Both the position numbers and the translations under genes were made by a program. DNA of 49,385 bases from an uncultured Clostridium sp. (GTDB lineage Bacteria; Bacillota; Clostridia; TANB77; CAG-508). Location of the stretch: positions 1-49,385 of the forward strand of contig USGY01000008.1 in assembly GCA_900554365.1 (NCBI GenBank), written 5' to 3'. Below the pieces are notes generated by a model, which worked only from the letters and a program-made list of their open reading frames with translations, did not search any database and had not been told where the DNA came from. Shown one piece after another: positions 24,205-32,516 of the stretch. Numbering within the stretch: the stretch's first letter is position 1; every line of letters starts with the position of its first letter.

Positions 24205-24471
24205 TTAATTATATATTTCTCTTCTGTGTCCAATTTCTAAAACTAAAACTACTATTTCTTCTTCCTGTATTTCACATATTACTCTATAATCTCCGATTCT
24301 ATATCTCCACTGTCCAGATTTGTTTTCCACTAAGCCTTTTCCATGTAATCTTGGATTTTCACAACCATCAATATTTTTCTCTAGCCACCCTATTATTAAA
24401 GATGAAATATGTTTATCTATTTTTTTCAGTTGTTTTTTTGCTCTATCTGTAAATACAACTTTGTATTTCAT
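24205..24471 (-). CDS. relE: RelE/ParE-family toxin
   Basis: The 88-aa protein starts YKVVFTDRAKKQLKKID, has PRLHGKGLVENKSGQWRYRIGDYRVICEI in two adjacent blocks typical of RelE (basic and Tyr residues used for mRNA cutting on the ribosome), and ends GHRREIYN. Basic residues expected for ribosome-dependent mRNA cleavage are present, so it is probably active. Its ATG follows the antitoxin stop directly, so translation is coupled. The pair lies next to tRNA genes, a common site for mobile cargo. Confidence 0.92.
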   Translation of the reverse strand: MKYKVVFTDRAKKQLKKIDKHISSLIIGWLEKNIDGCENPRLHGKGLVENKSGQWRYRIGDYRVICEIQEEEIVVLVLEIGHRREIYN

Positions 24472-24690
24472 TTATAATCCCAACTCCTCTTTTACTTCAT
24501 CCATTGTATATGTCTTAGGATTTTTCTTATATTCTTTCATTGCTTTTTTATAACATTCTAAATCATATTCATCTTCAATTTTTTCCATTACCGCATTTCT
24601 TACTAAATCTGATAAAGAAATATTATTCATTTCCGCATATGCCTTAATTAATTCTGTATCTTTATCACTTAACCTTACTGAAATAGTCAT
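24472..24690 (-). CDS. relB: RelB/DinJ-type antitoxin, ribbon-helix-helix
   Basis: This 72-aa protein begins TISVRLSDKDTELIKAYAEMNN, a ribbon-helix-helix DNA-binding domain, and has a charged C-terminal tail (about residues 45-72) expected to wrap the toxin. It should neutralise RelE and repress its own promoter; tandem 10-bp repeats lie inside that promoter. GAGAGGAG precedes the ATG. Confidence 0.9.
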   Translation of the reverse strand: MTISVRLSDKDTELIKAYAEMNNISLSDLVRNAVMEKIEDEYDLECYKKAMKEYKKNPKTYTMDEVKEELGL

Positions 24691-24713
24691 ATAATCAACT
24701 CCTCTCTATTATT

Positions 24714-24742
24714 ATAGTATTACATTGTATTACATTTGTCAA
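24714..24742 (-). promoter_or_regulatory. relBE promoter with tandem-repeat operator
   Basis: -35 TTGACA (24737-24742), 17-base spacer, -10 TACTAT (24714-24719). The spacer is made of two perfect tandem copies of GTATTACATT (24717-24736), a likely RelB operator. Confidence 0.75.
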
Positions 24743-24814
24743 TATTATTATACTATTTTTTCAAATAAGTGTGAAAATATTCATAGATATTATTATTTTG
24801 AAATTTAATATTTT

Positions 24815-25486
24815 TCAGATATCTTCTGCTTTTGTTACAAGTTGTGCTCCTTGCTTTATCAAATCATTTGTACCTATTGAATTTATAGAATTTATATTTC
24901 CAGGAACTACATACACATCTCTTCCTTGTTCTAGTGCAAAATCAACAGTTATTAAAGTTCCACTTTTTTTCTTTGCTTCTACAACTAAAATACCATTTGA
25001 CATTCCACTTATTATTCTATTTCTAGCTGGAAAATTCATTTTTTCTGGCTTTGTTCCTATTGGATATTCTGATATAATAGCTCCTCCACATTTTATTATT
25101 TTTTGTTGTAATTCTTTATTTTCTTTTGGATATATTATATCCAATCCATTTCCGACTACTGCTACTGGTTTTCCAAAGAAATTTGTTTCATTTTCATTTT
25201 TTTCAAATGCAAATATATTTCCAATATGTGCAAAACTATCTACTCCTTTAGCGAGTCCACTTATTATATTATAACCTTTCTTGGCTAATTCACTTCCAAA
25301 ATATTGAGCTGACTTTTTTCCGTATTCACTAGCATCTCTGCAGCCTACTATTCCAATTGATTTATTATTAAGTATTTCTTTATTTCCTTTTATATATAAT
25401 ATTTGAGGTGGATCATATATTTGTTTTAGCTTTTGGGGATATTCTTTGTCTTCAATTGTAATTATTTCTATTTTACTTTCTTCCAT
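24815..25486 (-). CDS. dprA: DprA/Smf DNA-processing protein, short form
   Basis: DprA loads RecA on incoming single-stranded DNA. The 223-aa protein is mostly the Rossmann-like domain: IGIVGCRDASEYG, IISGLAKGVDSFAH, VAVVGNGLDIIYPKEN, ISEYPIGTKP, FPARNRIISGMS and VVEAKKKSGTLIT. The N-terminal SAM domain and C-terminal winged helix of longer DprA proteins are absent. It follows folD across a terminator and shows no clear promoter of its own. Competence-related comFC is encoded 9 kb away. Confidence 0.92.
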   Translation of the reverse strand: MEESKIEIITIEDKEYPQKLKQIYDPPQILYIKGNKEILNNKSIGIVGCRDASEYGKKSAQYFGSELAKKGYNIISGLAKGVDSFAHIGNIFAFEKNENETNFFGKPVAVVGNGLDIIYPKENKELQQKIIKCGGAIISEYPIGTKPEKMNFPARNRIISGMSNGILVVEAKKKSGTLITVDFALEQGRDVYVVPGNINSINSIGTNDLIKQGAQLVTKAEDI

Positions 25487-25503
25487 TTTCCTCTCTTTCC
25501 TAC

Positions 25504-25540
25504 AAAAAAAAGAGCATTATTAATAATAATGCCCTTTTTT
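25504..25540 (-). terminator. Terminator downstream of folD
   Basis: An A/T-flanked hairpin (GGGCATTATT with AATAATGCTC on the minus strand) is followed by eight T residues, between folD and dprA. Confidence 0.88.
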
Positions 25541-25548
25541 ATTTATAT

Positions 25549-26412
25549 TTATAAATTTGTTTTTTCCTTTAATTGCTCTTTTGTTGCTTTTATAACATTA
25601 CTCATAAGCATTGCTATTGTCATTGGACCTACTCCTCCTGGAACAGGTGTAATATAGCTTGCTTTTTCTTTTACATTTTCAAAATCAACATCACCAGTTA
25701 ATTTTCCATTGTCATCTCTATTTATTCCTACATCTACAATTACCACTCCGTCTTTAACCATATCTGCTGTTATAAATTTAGATTGACCCATGGCTGATAT
25801 TAATATGTCTGCTTGCTTTGTATGTTCTTTTAAATTTTTTGTTTTTGAATGACATACTGTTACTGTTGCATTTTTTTGTAAACAACATTGTATTAGTGGT
25901 TTGCCCACAATATTACTTCGTCCTAATATTACCACATGTTTACCATGCAAGTCAATATTATATTCTTCAAATAATTTCATTACTCCATATGGTGTACATG
26001 AAATAAATGTGTCTTCTCCTATGCATAATTTTCCAACACTTGCAGGTGTAAATCCATCTACATCTTTTAAATATGTTATTGCTTTAAACGCTTCATTTAT
26101 ATTTAAATGTGGAGGTACCGGACTTTGTAATAATATACCATTTATTTGTTTATCTTTATTTAGTTTTCTAATTAAATTTATTAGCTCTTCTTGTGTTGTA
26201 TTATCATCTAATAAAAATTCTTTATATTCAATTCCAACCTCATTACATGCTTTACTTTTATTTTTTACATATATTTTAGAAGCAGGATTATCACCAACCA
26301 TAATTACCGCTAGTTTTGGGGTTATTCCATCTTTTTTTAATTCGTCACATTCTTTTTTTAAGTTACTTCTTATTTTTTTTGCCAAACTTTTACCATCAAT
26401 TATTACAGCCAT
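25549..26412 (-). CDS. folD: Bifunctional methylenetetrahydrofolate dehydrogenase/cyclohydrolase FolD
   Basis: The 287-aa enzyme interconverts methylene-, methenyl- and formyl-tetrahydrofolate for one-carbon metabolism. Family motifs are VGDNPASKIYVKNKSKAC (with the catalytic Lys), ILLQSPVPPHLN, DVDGFTPASVGKL, VILGRSNIVGKP and the C-terminal ITPVPGGVGPMTIAMLM. The ATG has no good SD of its own. A strong SD 38 bases upstream drives a short overlapping ORF (26396-26440), so translation may depend on coupling. Confidence 0.97.
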   Translation of the reverse strand: MAVIIDGKSLAKKIRSNLKKECDELKKDGITPKLAVIMVGDNPASKIYVKNKSKACNEVGIEYKEFLLDDNTTQEELINLIRKLNKDKQINGILLQSPVPPHLNINEAFKAITYLKDVDGFTPASVGKLCIGEDTFISCTPYGVMKLFEEYNIDLHGKHVVILGRSNIVGKPLIQCCLQKNATVTVCHSKTKNLKEHTKQADILISAMGQSKFITADMVKDGVVIVDVGINRDDNGKLTGDVDFENVKEKASYITPVPGGVGPMTIAMLMSNVIKATKEQLKEKTNL

Positions 26413-26440
26413 TTTTACATTTCATGGTTAAATATGCCAT
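26396..26440 (-). CDS. Short ORF overlapping the folD start
   Basis: AAAGGAGAG is followed by an ATG at 26440 and a 14-codon frame (MAYLTMKCKNGCNN) that ends at TGA inside folD, in a different frame. It may couple ribosomes to the weakly marked folD start. It could be coincidental. Confidence 0.35.
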   Translation of the reverse strand: MAYLTMKCKNGCNN

Positions 26441-26453
26441 GCTCTCCTTTCAA

Positions 26454-26699
26454 TTAATCATCATATATCCCTATTTTATATTCTATGTCTTCCATAAATG
26501 GGAAGATTTCTCGTACTCTTTTTAATGTGAGCATTGTCATTTTAGGTTGTGGATTTTTTTTATGATCAGATAATAGTTTTTGAGTATAACAATTTTCTGC
26601 TGTTTTAAATAATAAATATCTGTTTCCTACATAAGTATAGAAAATTTGATATCCATCTCTTAAATCTACCCACATTTTTTCAAATGTATAATCTTCCAT
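26454..26699 (-). CDS. Small protein of unknown function
   Basis: I do not recognise this 81-aa protein. It is acidic and aromatic-rich (YQIFYTYVGNRYLLFKTAEN), soluble, with no signal or membrane segment and no Cys motif. It has a good AAAGGAGAGG site 4 bases from the ATG and sits 13 bases after ligA, so it is very likely translated from the ligA transcript. folD follows after 41 bases. Confidence 0.65.
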   Translation of the reverse strand: MEDYTFEKMWVDLRDGYQIFYTYVGNRYLLFKTAENCYTQKLLSDHKKNPQPKMTMLTLKRVREIFPFMEDIEYKIGIYDD

Positions 26700-26712
26700 A
26701 TGCCTCTCCTTT

Positions 26713-28713
26713 TTATTTTATCATTTCTTCAAATTCATCTTCTGTTAAAATTCTTATGCCTAAGCTTTCTGCTTTTTCTAGTTTACTTCCTGCTTCTTGT
26801 CCAGCTAATACATAATCTGTCTTTTTTGAAACTGAACTTGATACTTTTCCACCATATTTTTCAATAATATTAGCCGCTTCTGTTCTTGAATAATTATCTA
26901 AACTGCCTGTTAATACAAATGTTTTTCCATCAAATCGATTTTCTACAATTTCTTCTTCTTGATGTTCCATATTTACTCCTGCTTGTTTTAATCTTCGAAT
27001 TAAGTCAATAGTTTGTTCTTGCAAGAAAAATTCTCTTATACTATTTGCAACTATTGGACCTATATCATCTATTAATGCTAGTTCTTCTGCAGTTGCATTC
27101 ATTAAATTGTCCATTTTTTTATATCTTTGTGCTAATATTTTTGAAGCTTTATTACCTACATGCCTTATTCCAAAAGCTGTTATTAATCTTGATAAATCAT
27201 TTGACTTACTTCTATTTATACTGTCTACTAGATTTTGTGCAAATTTTTGACCATTCTTTTTTAAAGATGCTATATCTTCAAATTTTAAAGTATAAATATC
27301 TGCCACATTTTTAATTAAATTTTTATCAAGTAATTGTTTTATTATTGATTCTCCTAATCCATCTATATTCATTGCTTCTCTTGAAACAAAATGGACTAAA
27401 TTTCTAAATAGCTTTGCTGGACATTCAATTCCTGTACATCTTATTGCTGCTTCTCCTTCTTCTCTTACTGCTTCTGCTCCACATACAGGACATACTTTTG
27501 GCATTTCAAAATCTTTCTCTTTTCCTGTTCTTTTTTCTTTTACTGCTCTTACTATTTCTGGAATAACGTCACCTGCTTTTTGGATAACTACTATGTCTCC
27601 AATTTTTAGATTTTTTTCTTTTATAAAGTCTTCATTATGCAACGTTGTTTTTGAAATTTTAGAACCTGCTACAACAACTGGTTCTAATATTGCCATTGGA
27701 GTTATAACACCCGTTCTTCCTACTTGACATACTATATCTTTTAATTTAGTTTCTTTAGTCTCTGGAGGATATTTATATGCAACTGCCCACCTTGGTGTTT
27801 TGGCTGTTGTTCCTAATATTTCTCTAAATTTTAGGTCGTCTACTTTTACAACTGCTCCATCTATTCCAAAAGTTAGTTTTTCTCTATCTTCTCCTATTTT
27901 ATTTATTGCAGATTGTATTTCTTGCATATTTTTGCATGGAATACGAACTGGATTTACATTAAATCCTAGTCCTGCTAGATATTCTAATTCTTCAAAGTGT
28001 GAATTAAATTCTTTTCCTTCTACTTTTTGAACATTAAATATATATATGTCTAATGGTCTTTTAGAAGTTATTTTACTATCTAATTGCCTTAAAGAACCTG
28101 CAGCTGCATTTCTTGCATTAGCAAATAGTTCTTCGTCATTTTCTTCTCTTTCTTTATTCATATTTTCGAAATCTTTTTTCCCTATAAAAACTTCGCCTCT
28201 AACTATTATATCTATATCTTCATTTAATTTCTTTGGAATTGTTTTTATTGTTTTTAAATTTTCTGTTACATCTTCTCCAACAAGGCCATTTCCTCTTGTT
28301 GCACCTTTTACAAATATACCATTTTTATACTCTAATGCTGCTGATAAACCATCTATTTTAGTTTCAACAACATACATTCTATCTTGAATATTTTGTTCTT
28401 CTGCTTTTTCATTTATTTTTTCTACATAATCTTTAACTTCTTCTATACTAAATACATCTTGTAAACTTTGTAATGGTACTTCATGTACTACTTTTTCAAA
28501 GCCTTCTTTTACATGTCCACCAACTTTTTGTGTTAATGAATCTTTTGATTGAAATTCAGGATATTCTTTTTCTAAGTTTCTTAATTCTACCATTAACATA
28601 TCATATTCAAAATCTGATATTTCTGGCTTATCGTCGTCATAATACTTTTTGGCATGATATTCTGCTTGTTTTCGCAAATCTTCTATTCTTTGTTTTGCTT
28701 CTTTTTTATTCAT
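26713..28713 (-). CDS. ligA: NAD-dependent DNA ligase
   Basis: LigA seals Okazaki fragments and repair nicks. The 666-aa protein has the Ia domain (YHAKKYYDDDKPEISDFEYD), the adenylation motif with catalytic Lys (VVETKIDGLSAAL), the OB fold, a zinc finger (CPVCGAEA then CTGIECPAK), helix-hairpin-helix repeats and a C-terminal BRCT domain (GKTFVLTGSLDNYSR onward). A GTG three codons upstream is part of the SD sequence AGAGGTG, so the ATG at 28713 is preferred. Confidence 0.97.
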   Translation of the reverse strand: MNKKEAKQRIEDLRKQAEYHAKKYYDDDKPEISDFEYDMLMVELRNLEKEYPEFQSKDSLTQKVGGHVKEGFEKVVHEVPLQSLQDVFSIEEVKDYVEKINEKAEEQNIQDRMYVVETKIDGLSAALEYKNGIFVKGATRGNGLVGEDVTENLKTIKTIPKKLNEDIDIIVRGEVFIGKKDFENMNKEREENDEELFANARNAAAGSLRQLDSKITSKRPLDIYIFNVQKVEGKEFNSHFEELEYLAGLGFNVNPVRIPCKNMQEIQSAINKIGEDREKLTFGIDGAVVKVDDLKFREILGTTAKTPRWAVAYKYPPETKETKLKDIVCQVGRTGVITPMAILEPVVVAGSKISKTTLHNEDFIKEKNLKIGDIVVIQKAGDVIPEIVRAVKEKRTGKEKDFEMPKVCPVCGAEAVREEGEAAIRCTGIECPAKLFRNLVHFVSREAMNIDGLGESIIKQLLDKNLIKNVADIYTLKFEDIASLKKNGQKFAQNLVDSINRSKSNDLSRLITAFGIRHVGNKASKILAQRYKKMDNLMNATAEELALIDDIGPIVANSIREFFLQEQTIDLIRRLKQAGVNMEHQEEEIVENRFDGKTFVLTGSLDNYSRTEAANIIEKYGGKVSSSVSKKTDYVLAGQEAGSKLEKAESLGIRILTEDEFEEMIK

Positions 28714-28770
28714 CCTAAGCACCTCTTGTTTCGCCTATAATTTTCTTAATTATTATATACAATTAGTGAA

Positions 28771-28806
28771 AAAAAATAAAGGAATTTGATAAAATTCCTT
28801 TATTTT
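28771..28806 (-). terminator. Terminator of the sortase gene
   Basis: A 13-bp perfect stem (28775-28787 with 28792-28804) closes a 4-nt loop, followed by T residues on the minus strand. Confidence 0.9.
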
Positions 28807-28813
28807 AATTTTA

Positions 28814-29479
28814 TTAATCAGCTCTTGCTAATATTATTAATCTTGCTTTACTGTCATCTGTACATGTTGATAATGTTACTTCTGCTTTTCCATTTGTGTC
28901 TCTTTGGTAGAATGATGTATCTGTATCTGATGTTTGGAACTTGTTATAAATTGTATATGTTAATTTTGTTCCAGAATTATCTGTTATGTATATTTTATCT
29001 CCATTTTGTAATTTTTTATTATTAGAGAAAAATAATCCATTTCTATAATTATGACCTATTATTACTGAATTACCTGGTTGGTTTAAACCAGCTCCCCATT
29101 GAAATGCAACTGCTGTTTCAATAGATTTTTTTGTAACTTTTTCAAGCACCGGATATTTAAAATTAGTTGCTGGTATTTCCATAGTTCCTAACATTCCAAA
29201 ACCTTTGTATGTTTTTTTAGTAGAACCATTTGTTGATGTTTCTCCACTTTGAATTTGATCAAATGGATTTGATTCATTTGCATCACCTTTATTTTCTGTA
29301 CCATTTTCATCATTGGCACCAACTTCTCCATTAAAATTATCAACTTCTTTTGCAGCATCATTTGTTAATACATAATTTTGATAATATTGATATCCTAAAA
29401 ATCCTAGTAAACCTATAATTGCTATAATTACTATAACCAATATTACTGTTAATACTTTGCTATATTTACTCTCAAACAT
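28814..29479 (-). CDS. Sortase (class D/E-like transpeptidase)
   Basis: Sortases anchor secreted proteins to the wall or assemble pili. The 221-aa protein has an N-terminal membrane segment (residues 9-33), a low-complexity linker (about 45-88) and the catalytic domain: His in VIIGHNYRNG, Cys in VTLSTCTDD and Arg in KARLIILARAD. It starts GTMEIPATNFKYPVLE. The gene is alone with its own promoter and terminator. No LPxTG-type substrate was seen in this window; the pilin-like proteins have no complete C-terminal sorting signal here. Confidence 0.9.
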   Translation of the reverse strand: MFESKYSKVLTVILVIVIIAIIGLLGFLGYQYYQNYVLTNDAAKEVDNFNGEVGANDENGTENKGDANESNPFDQIQSGETSTNGSTKKTYKGFGMLGTMEIPATNFKYPVLEKVTKKSIETAVAFQWGAGLNQPGNSVIIGHNYRNGLFFSNNKKLQNGDKIYITDNSGTKLTYTIYNKFQTSDTDTSFYQRDTNGKAEVTLSTCTDDSKARLIILARAD

Positions 29480-29512
29480 ATATTTTACCTCCGTACAAAT
29501 TTACACATTTTT

Positions 29513-29522
29513 ATTATACCAT
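29513..29522 (-). promoter_or_regulatory. Extended -10 promoter of the sortase gene
   Basis: TATAAT at 29513-29518 is preceded by TGG, an extended -10 element. No good -35 was seen. Confidence 0.5.
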
Positions 29523-29560
29523 ATGTATTTTTAAAAATAAAGGTCTTGACATAATTTATT

Positions 29561-29603
29561 AAAAAATATGAGCCATCATATATATAATATGATAGCTCAT
29601 TTT
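29561..29603 (-). terminator. Terminator of alaS-HIT operon
   Basis: A 13-position stem (29588-29600 with 29568-29580, one mismatch) is followed by six T residues on the minus strand. Confidence 0.88.
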
Positions 29604-29604
29604 A

Positions 29605-29949
29605 TTATAAAACTTTTTCACCTAATGTTTTTCCACCAAGAATATGGAAATGTAAATGCATTACAGTTTGACCAGCATCTTTACCACAATTTGATACCAC
29701 TCTATATCCGCTTTCTGCTATTCCTTGGTCTTTAGCTACTTTTTTTATTGTTGTAAATATTTTTCCAATTAATTCTTCATCTTCTTTTTCAATTTTATTA
29801 ATTGACCCTATATGTTTTTTTGGTATTACTAAAATATGAACTGGTGCTTCTGGATTTATATCCTTAAAAGCATATACAAATTCATCTTCATATACTTTTG
29901 TTGAAGGGATTTCACCTTTTACTATTTTACAAAATAAACAATCTTCCAT
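29605..29949 (-). CDS. HIT-family nucleotide hydrolase (HinT-like)
   Basis: The 114-aa protein has DCLFCKIVKGEIPS at the N-terminus, with Cys and the later His suited to bind zinc, HILVIPKKHI, and the histidine triad HLHFHILGG near the C-terminus. HinT proteins hydrolyse AMP-amine linkages, including aminoacyl-adenylates. Being 15 bases downstream of alaS suggests clean-up of adenylate by-products, though that link is inference. Confidence 0.94.
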   Translation of the reverse strand: MEDCLFCKIVKGEIPSTKVYEDEFVYAFKDINPEAPVHILVIPKKHIGSINKIEKEDEELIGKIFTTIKKVAKDQGIAESGYRVVSNCGKDAGQTVMHLHFHILGGKTLGEKVL

Positions 29950-29964
29950 AACAAAAACCTCTTT

Positions 29965-31716
29965 CTATTTTATTAATATAGCTTTTATTCTTCTAACACC
30001 TGATGAACTTGATTCTTCTTTTTTAATCTTAAATGTTCCTAGTTCACTTGTGTTTTTTACATGTGGTCCACCACATAATTCTTTAGATACATCTCCTATT
30101 GAATATACTGTAACTATGTCTGGATATTTTTCAATAAACATGCATTCTGCACCTGATTTTATTGCATCTTCTTTTTTCATTTCTTGTTTTGTTATAGGCA
30201 ATCCTTCTTTTATCCATTCATTTACTAAACCTTCGATTTTTTTCTTTTCTTCATCTGTTAATTTGTGGTCACAGTTAAAATCAAATCTCATTCTGTCTAC
30301 TGTTATGTTTGATCCTCTTTGATGTGCATCTGTTCCTAATACTTTTTTTATAGCTGCATTTAGTAAATGTGTTGCTGTATGGTATGCTGTTGTTATTTCG
30401 TTTTGCTCTGCTAATCCACCTTTAAATTTTTGCTCAGAACCTGCTCTTGATTTTTCTTGATGTTTTTTAAATAATTCATCAAATTGTTTTAAATCAATTT
30501 CATATCCGTTTTCACTTGCAAGCTCTTTTGTTACTTCTGGTGGGAATCCATATGTATCATATAATTTAAATACAACATCTCCTGGAATTGTTTTTTTGTC
30601 TTGCATTTTATTTATAACTTTTTCAAATTCTTTTTCACCTTTTGATAAAGTTTTTACAAATTTGTCTTTTTCTTCTATTATTACTGATTTTATTGCTTTT
30701 TCATTTTTTACTAATTCTGGATACATTTCTTTTAAATTATCTATATAAATATCAATTAAAGTATTTAATTCATTTAAGTCTATTTGTAATTTATTCATAT
30801 GTCTTATCATTCTTCTTATTAATCTTCTTAAAACATATCCTCTATCTAAGTTACTTGGTCTTCCTCCATCGGCAATTATCATCATACTTGAACGTAAATG
30901 TTCTGATATTATTCTTCTGCTTTCAATGTTATCAACTTTTTGTAATTCTTTTAATTTGTCCATTACAGGTTTAAATAATTCTGTATCAAATGGTGTTTCT
31001 TTACCTTGTAATAACATTGCCATTCTTTCAAGACCTAGTCCTGTATCAACATTTCTTTGTTTTAATTTTGTGTAGTTACCATTTCCATCTTTGAAATATT
31101 CCATAAATACATTGTTCCAAATTTCAACATATTTTCCACAGTCACAAGATGGTTGACAATCTGGTCCACATGCAGGTTTTCCTGTATCATAAAACATTTC
31201 TGTATCTGGTCCACATGGTCCTTCTTCTCCTGCTATCCACCAGTTGTCATCTTTTCCATAATAATATATATGTCCATCTAATATTCCTGCTTTTTTCCAA
31301 GCATTTGCTGCGACTTCATCTCTTGGACAATCTTTATCACCTGCAAAAACTGTTACTGATAATTTTTCTACTGGAATTCCTAATTCTTTAGTTAAAAATT
31401 CAAAACTCATTGCTATTGATTCATCTTTGAAATAATCTCCTAATGACCAATTTCCTAACATTTCAAAATATGTTAAATGACGGTTATCTCCAACTTCATC
31501 TATATCGTTTGTTCTAACACATTTTTGATAATCTGTTAATCTTTTTCCTTCTGGATGTGGTTCTCCTAATAAATATGGTACTAATGGTTGCATTCCAGCT
31601 GTTGTAAATAGTACTGATGGATCATTTTCTGGAATTAATGATGCTGATGGAATTACAACATGTCCATGTTTTTTAAAAAAGTTTAAATATTTATTTCTTA
31701 TTTCTATTGCTTTCAT
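29965..31716 (-). CDS. alaS: Alanyl-tRNA synthetase, short form without C-Ala domain
   Basis: The 583-aa enzyme begins EIRNKYLNFFKKHGH and has class II motifs (VLFTTAGMQPLVPYL, WNNVFMEYFK, DTGLGLERMAM), the tRNA-recognition part (RGYVLRRLIRR) and an editing domain with HTATHLL and CGGPHV. It ends soon after the editing domain, lacking the ~280-residue DHHA1/C-Ala region of standard enzymes. The ATG at 31716 follows AAAGGAAG; the frame extends further upstream to 31809 but past the promoter. The mRNA leader is about 30 bases, too short for a T-box. Confidence 0.95.
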   Translation of the reverse strand: MKAIEIRNKYLNFFKKHGHVVIPSASLIPENDPSVLFTTAGMQPLVPYLLGEPHPEGKRLTDYQKCVRTNDIDEVGDNRHLTYFEMLGNWSLGDYFKDESIAMSFEFLTKELGIPVEKLSVTVFAGDKDCPRDEVAANAWKKAGILDGHIYYYGKDDNWWIAGEEGPCGPDTEMFYDTGKPACGPDCQPSCDCGKYVEIWNNVFMEYFKDGNGNYTKLKQRNVDTGLGLERMAMLLQGKETPFDTELFKPVMDKLKELQKVDNIESRRIISEHLRSSMMIIADGGRPSNLDRGYVLRRLIRRMIRHMNKLQIDLNELNTLIDIYIDNLKEMYPELVKNEKAIKSVIIEEKDKFVKTLSKGEKEFEKVINKMQDKKTIPGDVVFKLYDTYGFPPEVTKELASENGYEIDLKQFDELFKKHQEKSRAGSEQKFKGGLAEQNEITTAYHTATHLLNAAIKKVLGTDAHQRGSNITVDRMRFDFNCDHKLTDEEKKKIEGLVNEWIKEGLPITKQEMKKEDAIKSGAECMFIEKYPDIVTVYSIGDVSKELCGGPHVKNTSELGTFKIKKEESSSSGVRRIKAILIK

Positions 31717-31752
31717 TATAGTCTTCCTTTCTCTTTGCTTTTGACATATAAA

Positions 31753-31781
31753 ATTATACTCTAAAAATGCCTTAAAATCAA
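31753..31781 (-). promoter_or_regulatory. Sigma-A promoter of alaS
   Basis: -35 TTGATT (31776-31781), 17-base spacer, -10 TATAAT (31753-31758). Confidence 0.8.
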
Positions 31782-31805
31782 GGTTATTTGCAATAAAAAT
31801 ATAAA

Positions 31806-31842
31806 GCAAGTTAATAACCTAAAAATAGAATTATTAACTTGC
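31806..31842 (-). terminator. Terminator of spoVT
   Basis: A 12-bp perfect stem (31831-31842 with 31806-31817) closes a 13-nt loop directly after the spoVT stop. The T-run on the minus strand is interrupted. Confidence 0.75.
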
Positions 31843-31847
31843 CTTTT

Positions 31848-32402
31848 TTATATATCCATCTGAGAACCTAAAAATGTTGCTGCAGATTGGGCTACTTTTT
31901 GCTCAACTTCACTCATTTTTTTATTTGGTTCTTTTGACATTAATATTACTGTTCCTATTGTATCTCCATTTGAAATTATAGGATATACAATTTGTGCATT
32001 TGTTTTTCTTTCTTCTCTTTCATTTTTTATTATTGGTACAGCAGTATCACTATTCTCACTACTTGTATACACTTCTTTATCTTCCATTAATTGTTCTAAT
32101 TCTTTGCTTATATCTTGTTCTAAAAATTCTTTTTTTGAACCACCAGAAACTGCTATTATTGTATCTTTATCAGTTATACATGCTATATGGCCTGTAGTTT
32201 TTGACAATGTTTCTGCATATCCTGCTGCAAATTCTGAAAGTTCTCCTATTGGAGAATATTTTTTTAATATTATTTGTCCTTCTCTGTCTGTAAATATTTC
32301 TAAAGGCTCACCTTCTTTTATTCTTAATGTTTTTCGTATCTCTTTTGGTATTACGACTCTTCCCAAATCATCTATTCTTCTTACCACTCCGGTTGCTTTC
32401 AT
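31848..32402 (-). CDS. spoVT: Stage V sporulation transcription factor SpoVT
   Basis: SpoVT tunes forespore gene expression under sigma-G. The 184-aa protein has the N-terminal AbrB swapped-hairpin DNA-binding domain (KATGVVRRIDDLGRVVIPKEI, split by the family hinge; then LRIKEGEPLEIF) and a C-terminal GAF domain (about residues 55-180). It is nearly identical in layout to Bacillus SpoVT. The gene is monocistronic. SD GGGAGG is upstream of the ATG. Confidence 0.95.
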   Translation of the reverse strand: MKATGVVRRIDDLGRVVIPKEIRKTLRIKEGEPLEIFTDREGQIILKKYSPIGELSEFAAGYAETLSKTTGHIACITDKDTIIAVSGGSKKEFLEQDISKELEQLMEDKEVYTSSENSDTAVPIIKNEREERKTNAQIVYPIISNGDTIGTVILMSKEPNKKMSEVEQKVAQSAATFLGSQMDI

Positions 32403-32478
32403 AATTTTCCTCCCTTGTTAAGCTTTTTTGTTTTATATTCTTATTATTACAAAAAAGGAGAAATTTATTCATTTATAT

Positions 32479-32513
32479 AAAAATAAACCTAAACGAAACT
32501 TTAGGTTTATTTT
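32479..32513 (-). terminator. Terminator of the recD2-comFC-KAP operon
   Basis: A 13-bp stem (32500-32512 with 32481-32493) with a short loop, followed by T residues on the minus strand, 4 bases after the KAP gene stop. Confidence 0.88.
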
Positions 32514-32516
32514 ACT

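Noticed and set aside
31717..31805. T-box riboswitch upstream of alaS
   Set aside because: The promoter leaves a leader of only about 30 bases, too short for a T-box, and no specifier or antiterminator sequence is present.
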